From: Allopontixanthobacter confluentis
GTDB lineage: Bacteria > Pseudomonadota > Alphaproteobacteria > Sphingomonadales > Sphingomonadaceae
Direction of reading: 5' to 3'
Assembly: GCF_009827615.1 (NCBI RefSeq)
Contig: NZ_WTYU01000001.1
Span: 393,001 to 457,000, forward strand
Length of the DNA: 64,000 bases
Shown here: piece after piece, positions 63,226 through 64,000 of the stretch
How positions within the stretch are numbered: the stretch's first letter is position 1
Layout of the letters: each line of letters begins with the position of its first letter
Made by a program: the position numbers and the translations under genes
The notes under the pieces: model-generated
The model's database searches: none
Seen by the model: the letters and a program-made list of their open reading frames with translations, nothing else
Told to the model about the DNA's origin: nothing

Positions 63226-64000
63226 ATGGCCACCACCGACATTGAAAAAACCGATTCTGAACCTGCCGATTCCATCGTCAACGAATCCTTCGATTCCGCT
63301 TTGTCGGAACGCTATCTTGTCTATGCCATGTCCACTATCACGGCGCGGTCACTGCCTGATCTGCGCGATGGTCTGAAACCGGTCCACCGCCGGTTGCTGT
63401 GGGCCATGCGGCAGCTGAAGCTGGCGCCGACCGATGCGTTCAAGAAATCGGCCCGCGTGGTGGGTGATGTCATCGGTAAATATCACCCGCATGGCGATGC
63501 GTCGGTCTATGATGCGATGGTGCGTCTGGCGCAGAGTTTCGCGCTGCGCTATCCGCTGGTCGAAGGGCAGGGCAATTTCGGCAATATCGACGGCGATAAT
63601 GCCGCCGCCTACCGTTATACCGAAGCCCGCCTGACCAAAACGGCCATGACCCTGATGCAGGGGCTGGATGAAGGCACGGTCGATTTCATTCCGACCTATA
63701 ATGGCGAGGAAGAAGAGCCGGAGATTTTCCCCGGTATCTTCCCCAATCTGCTGGCCAATGGCGCCAGCGGCATTGCCGTGGGCATGGCCACATCCATCCC
63801 CAGCCATAATGTCGCCGAAGTGATTGATGCCACGCTGGAACTGATCGACAACCCCCATGTCGAACATGGCCGGTTGATGGAACTGTTCCACGGGCCGGAC
63901 TTTGCCACGGGCGGGCTGGTGGTGGATAGCGCGGCTGCCATTTCCCACGCCTATGAAACAGGGCGCGGTTCCTTCCGTGTGCGGGGCCGGTTCCATGCCG
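63226..64000 (+). CDS. parC: DNA topoisomerase IV subunit A (3' end outside window)
   Basis: The reading frame is open to the right edge, 258 codons visible. ParC is the cleavage subunit that unlinks daughter chromosomes. It begins [31 protein letters not shown] and shows the winged-helix DNA-binding region, [40 protein letters not shown] with the catalytic Tyr131, and [32 protein letters not shown] (read in parts). The [16 protein letters not shown] pattern and N-terminus favour ParC over GyrA, a family-based choice. The left boundary ATG is clear; the partner parE is not in the window. Confidence 0.93.
   Translation, partial: MATTDIEKTDSEPADSIVNESFDSALSERYLVYAMSTITARSLPDLRDGLKPVHRRLLWAMRQLKLAPTDAFKKSARVVGDVIGKYHPHGDASVYDAMVRLAQSFALRYPLVEGQGNFGNIDGDNAAAYRYTEARLTKTAMTLMQGLDEGTVDFIPTYNGEEEEPEIFPGIFPNLLANGASGIAVGMATSIPSHNVAEVIDATLELIDNPHVEHGRLMELFHGPDFATGGLVVDSAAAISHAYETGRGSFRVRGRFHA

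Overview
The window reads as core chromosome of an alphaproteobacterium, most likely order Sphingomonadales (an Erythrobacteraceae-like genome); this is inferred from gene content and order, not from a database match. Pointers are the murB-ddl-ftsQ-ftsA-ftsZ division cluster, the sulfite-reduction operon with DUF2849 and DUF934 proteins, a ChvI/ChvG two-component system joined to a short HprK, RapZ, EIIA and HPr and placed back to back with pckA, and serC and ybhL genes with structured leaders. DNA is GC-rich, genes are densely packed, and many neighbours share ATGA/TGATG-type stop-start overlaps. I see no IS element, prophage, CRISPR array or rRNA. No gene-free stretch exceeds about 300 bases once the small gene and the tRNA at 23540-23940 are counted.

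Layout. 1-5676: murB (cut at the left edge), ddl, ftsQ, ftsA, ftsZ, with a consensus DnaA box in the ftsA-ftsZ gap. 5781-14357: SPOR/TPR protein, YbjN protein, proC, Bax-inhibitor-1 family membrane protein, polyproline lipoprotein, obgE, proB, NAD-dependent epimerase. 14369-18298 (minus): cobA, DUF2849, cysI, DUF934, cysH, i.e. APS/PAPS to sulfide plus siroheme supply. 18410-22975 (minus): proline-rich membrane protein, sseA, metC, mscS. 23081-27855: queF, a 53-aa small protein, tRNA-Thr, an RNase H-like protein next to rarA, a four-helix membrane protein, a GT4 glycosyltransferase. 28031-33935: serC, serA, hisZ, purA, an L,D-transpeptidase. 33987-39331: a winged-helix protein with an apparent frameshift, siroheme synthase N-domain protein, lysA, lptM-like lipoprotein, argH, TlpA-like thioredoxin. 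39388-46618: tRNA-Val, asparaginase, dehydrogenase, truA, fmt, recR, def, a copper-storage (Csp3-like) protein, rmuC. 46640-54592: SH3-like lipoprotein, rRNA/tRNA methyltransferase, HPr, EIIA, rapZ, hprK, chvG, chvI and divergent pckA. 54720-64000: DUF885 lipoprotein, DUF3597, a small membrane protein, a TonB-family protein with a Zur-like operator, alpha/beta hydrolase, two tandem cysteine desulfurases with a [2Fe-2S] ferredoxin, DUF4349 lipoprotein, a DJ-1/PfpI protein, and the start of parC (cut at the right edge).

How it fits together. Sulfur metabolism recurs: CysH/CysI make sulfide, CobA (18298) and the dehydrogenase/chelatase at 35808 make the siroheme CysI needs, MetC and SseA handle cysteine-derived sulfur, and the paired desulfurases plus ferredoxin mobilise sulfur for clusters. 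The ChvG/ChvI-HprK-EIIA-HPr-RapZ block looks like a regulatory phosphorelay without sugar transporters, placed against gluconeogenic pckA. I found no clearly novel multi-gene system. The most useful leads are regulatory (DnaA box and GANTC at ftsZ, Zur-like site at tonB, a 9-bp inverted repeat in the pckA leader, serC and ybhL leaders), the RNase H-like/RarA pairing, and two decayed or shifted reading frames.
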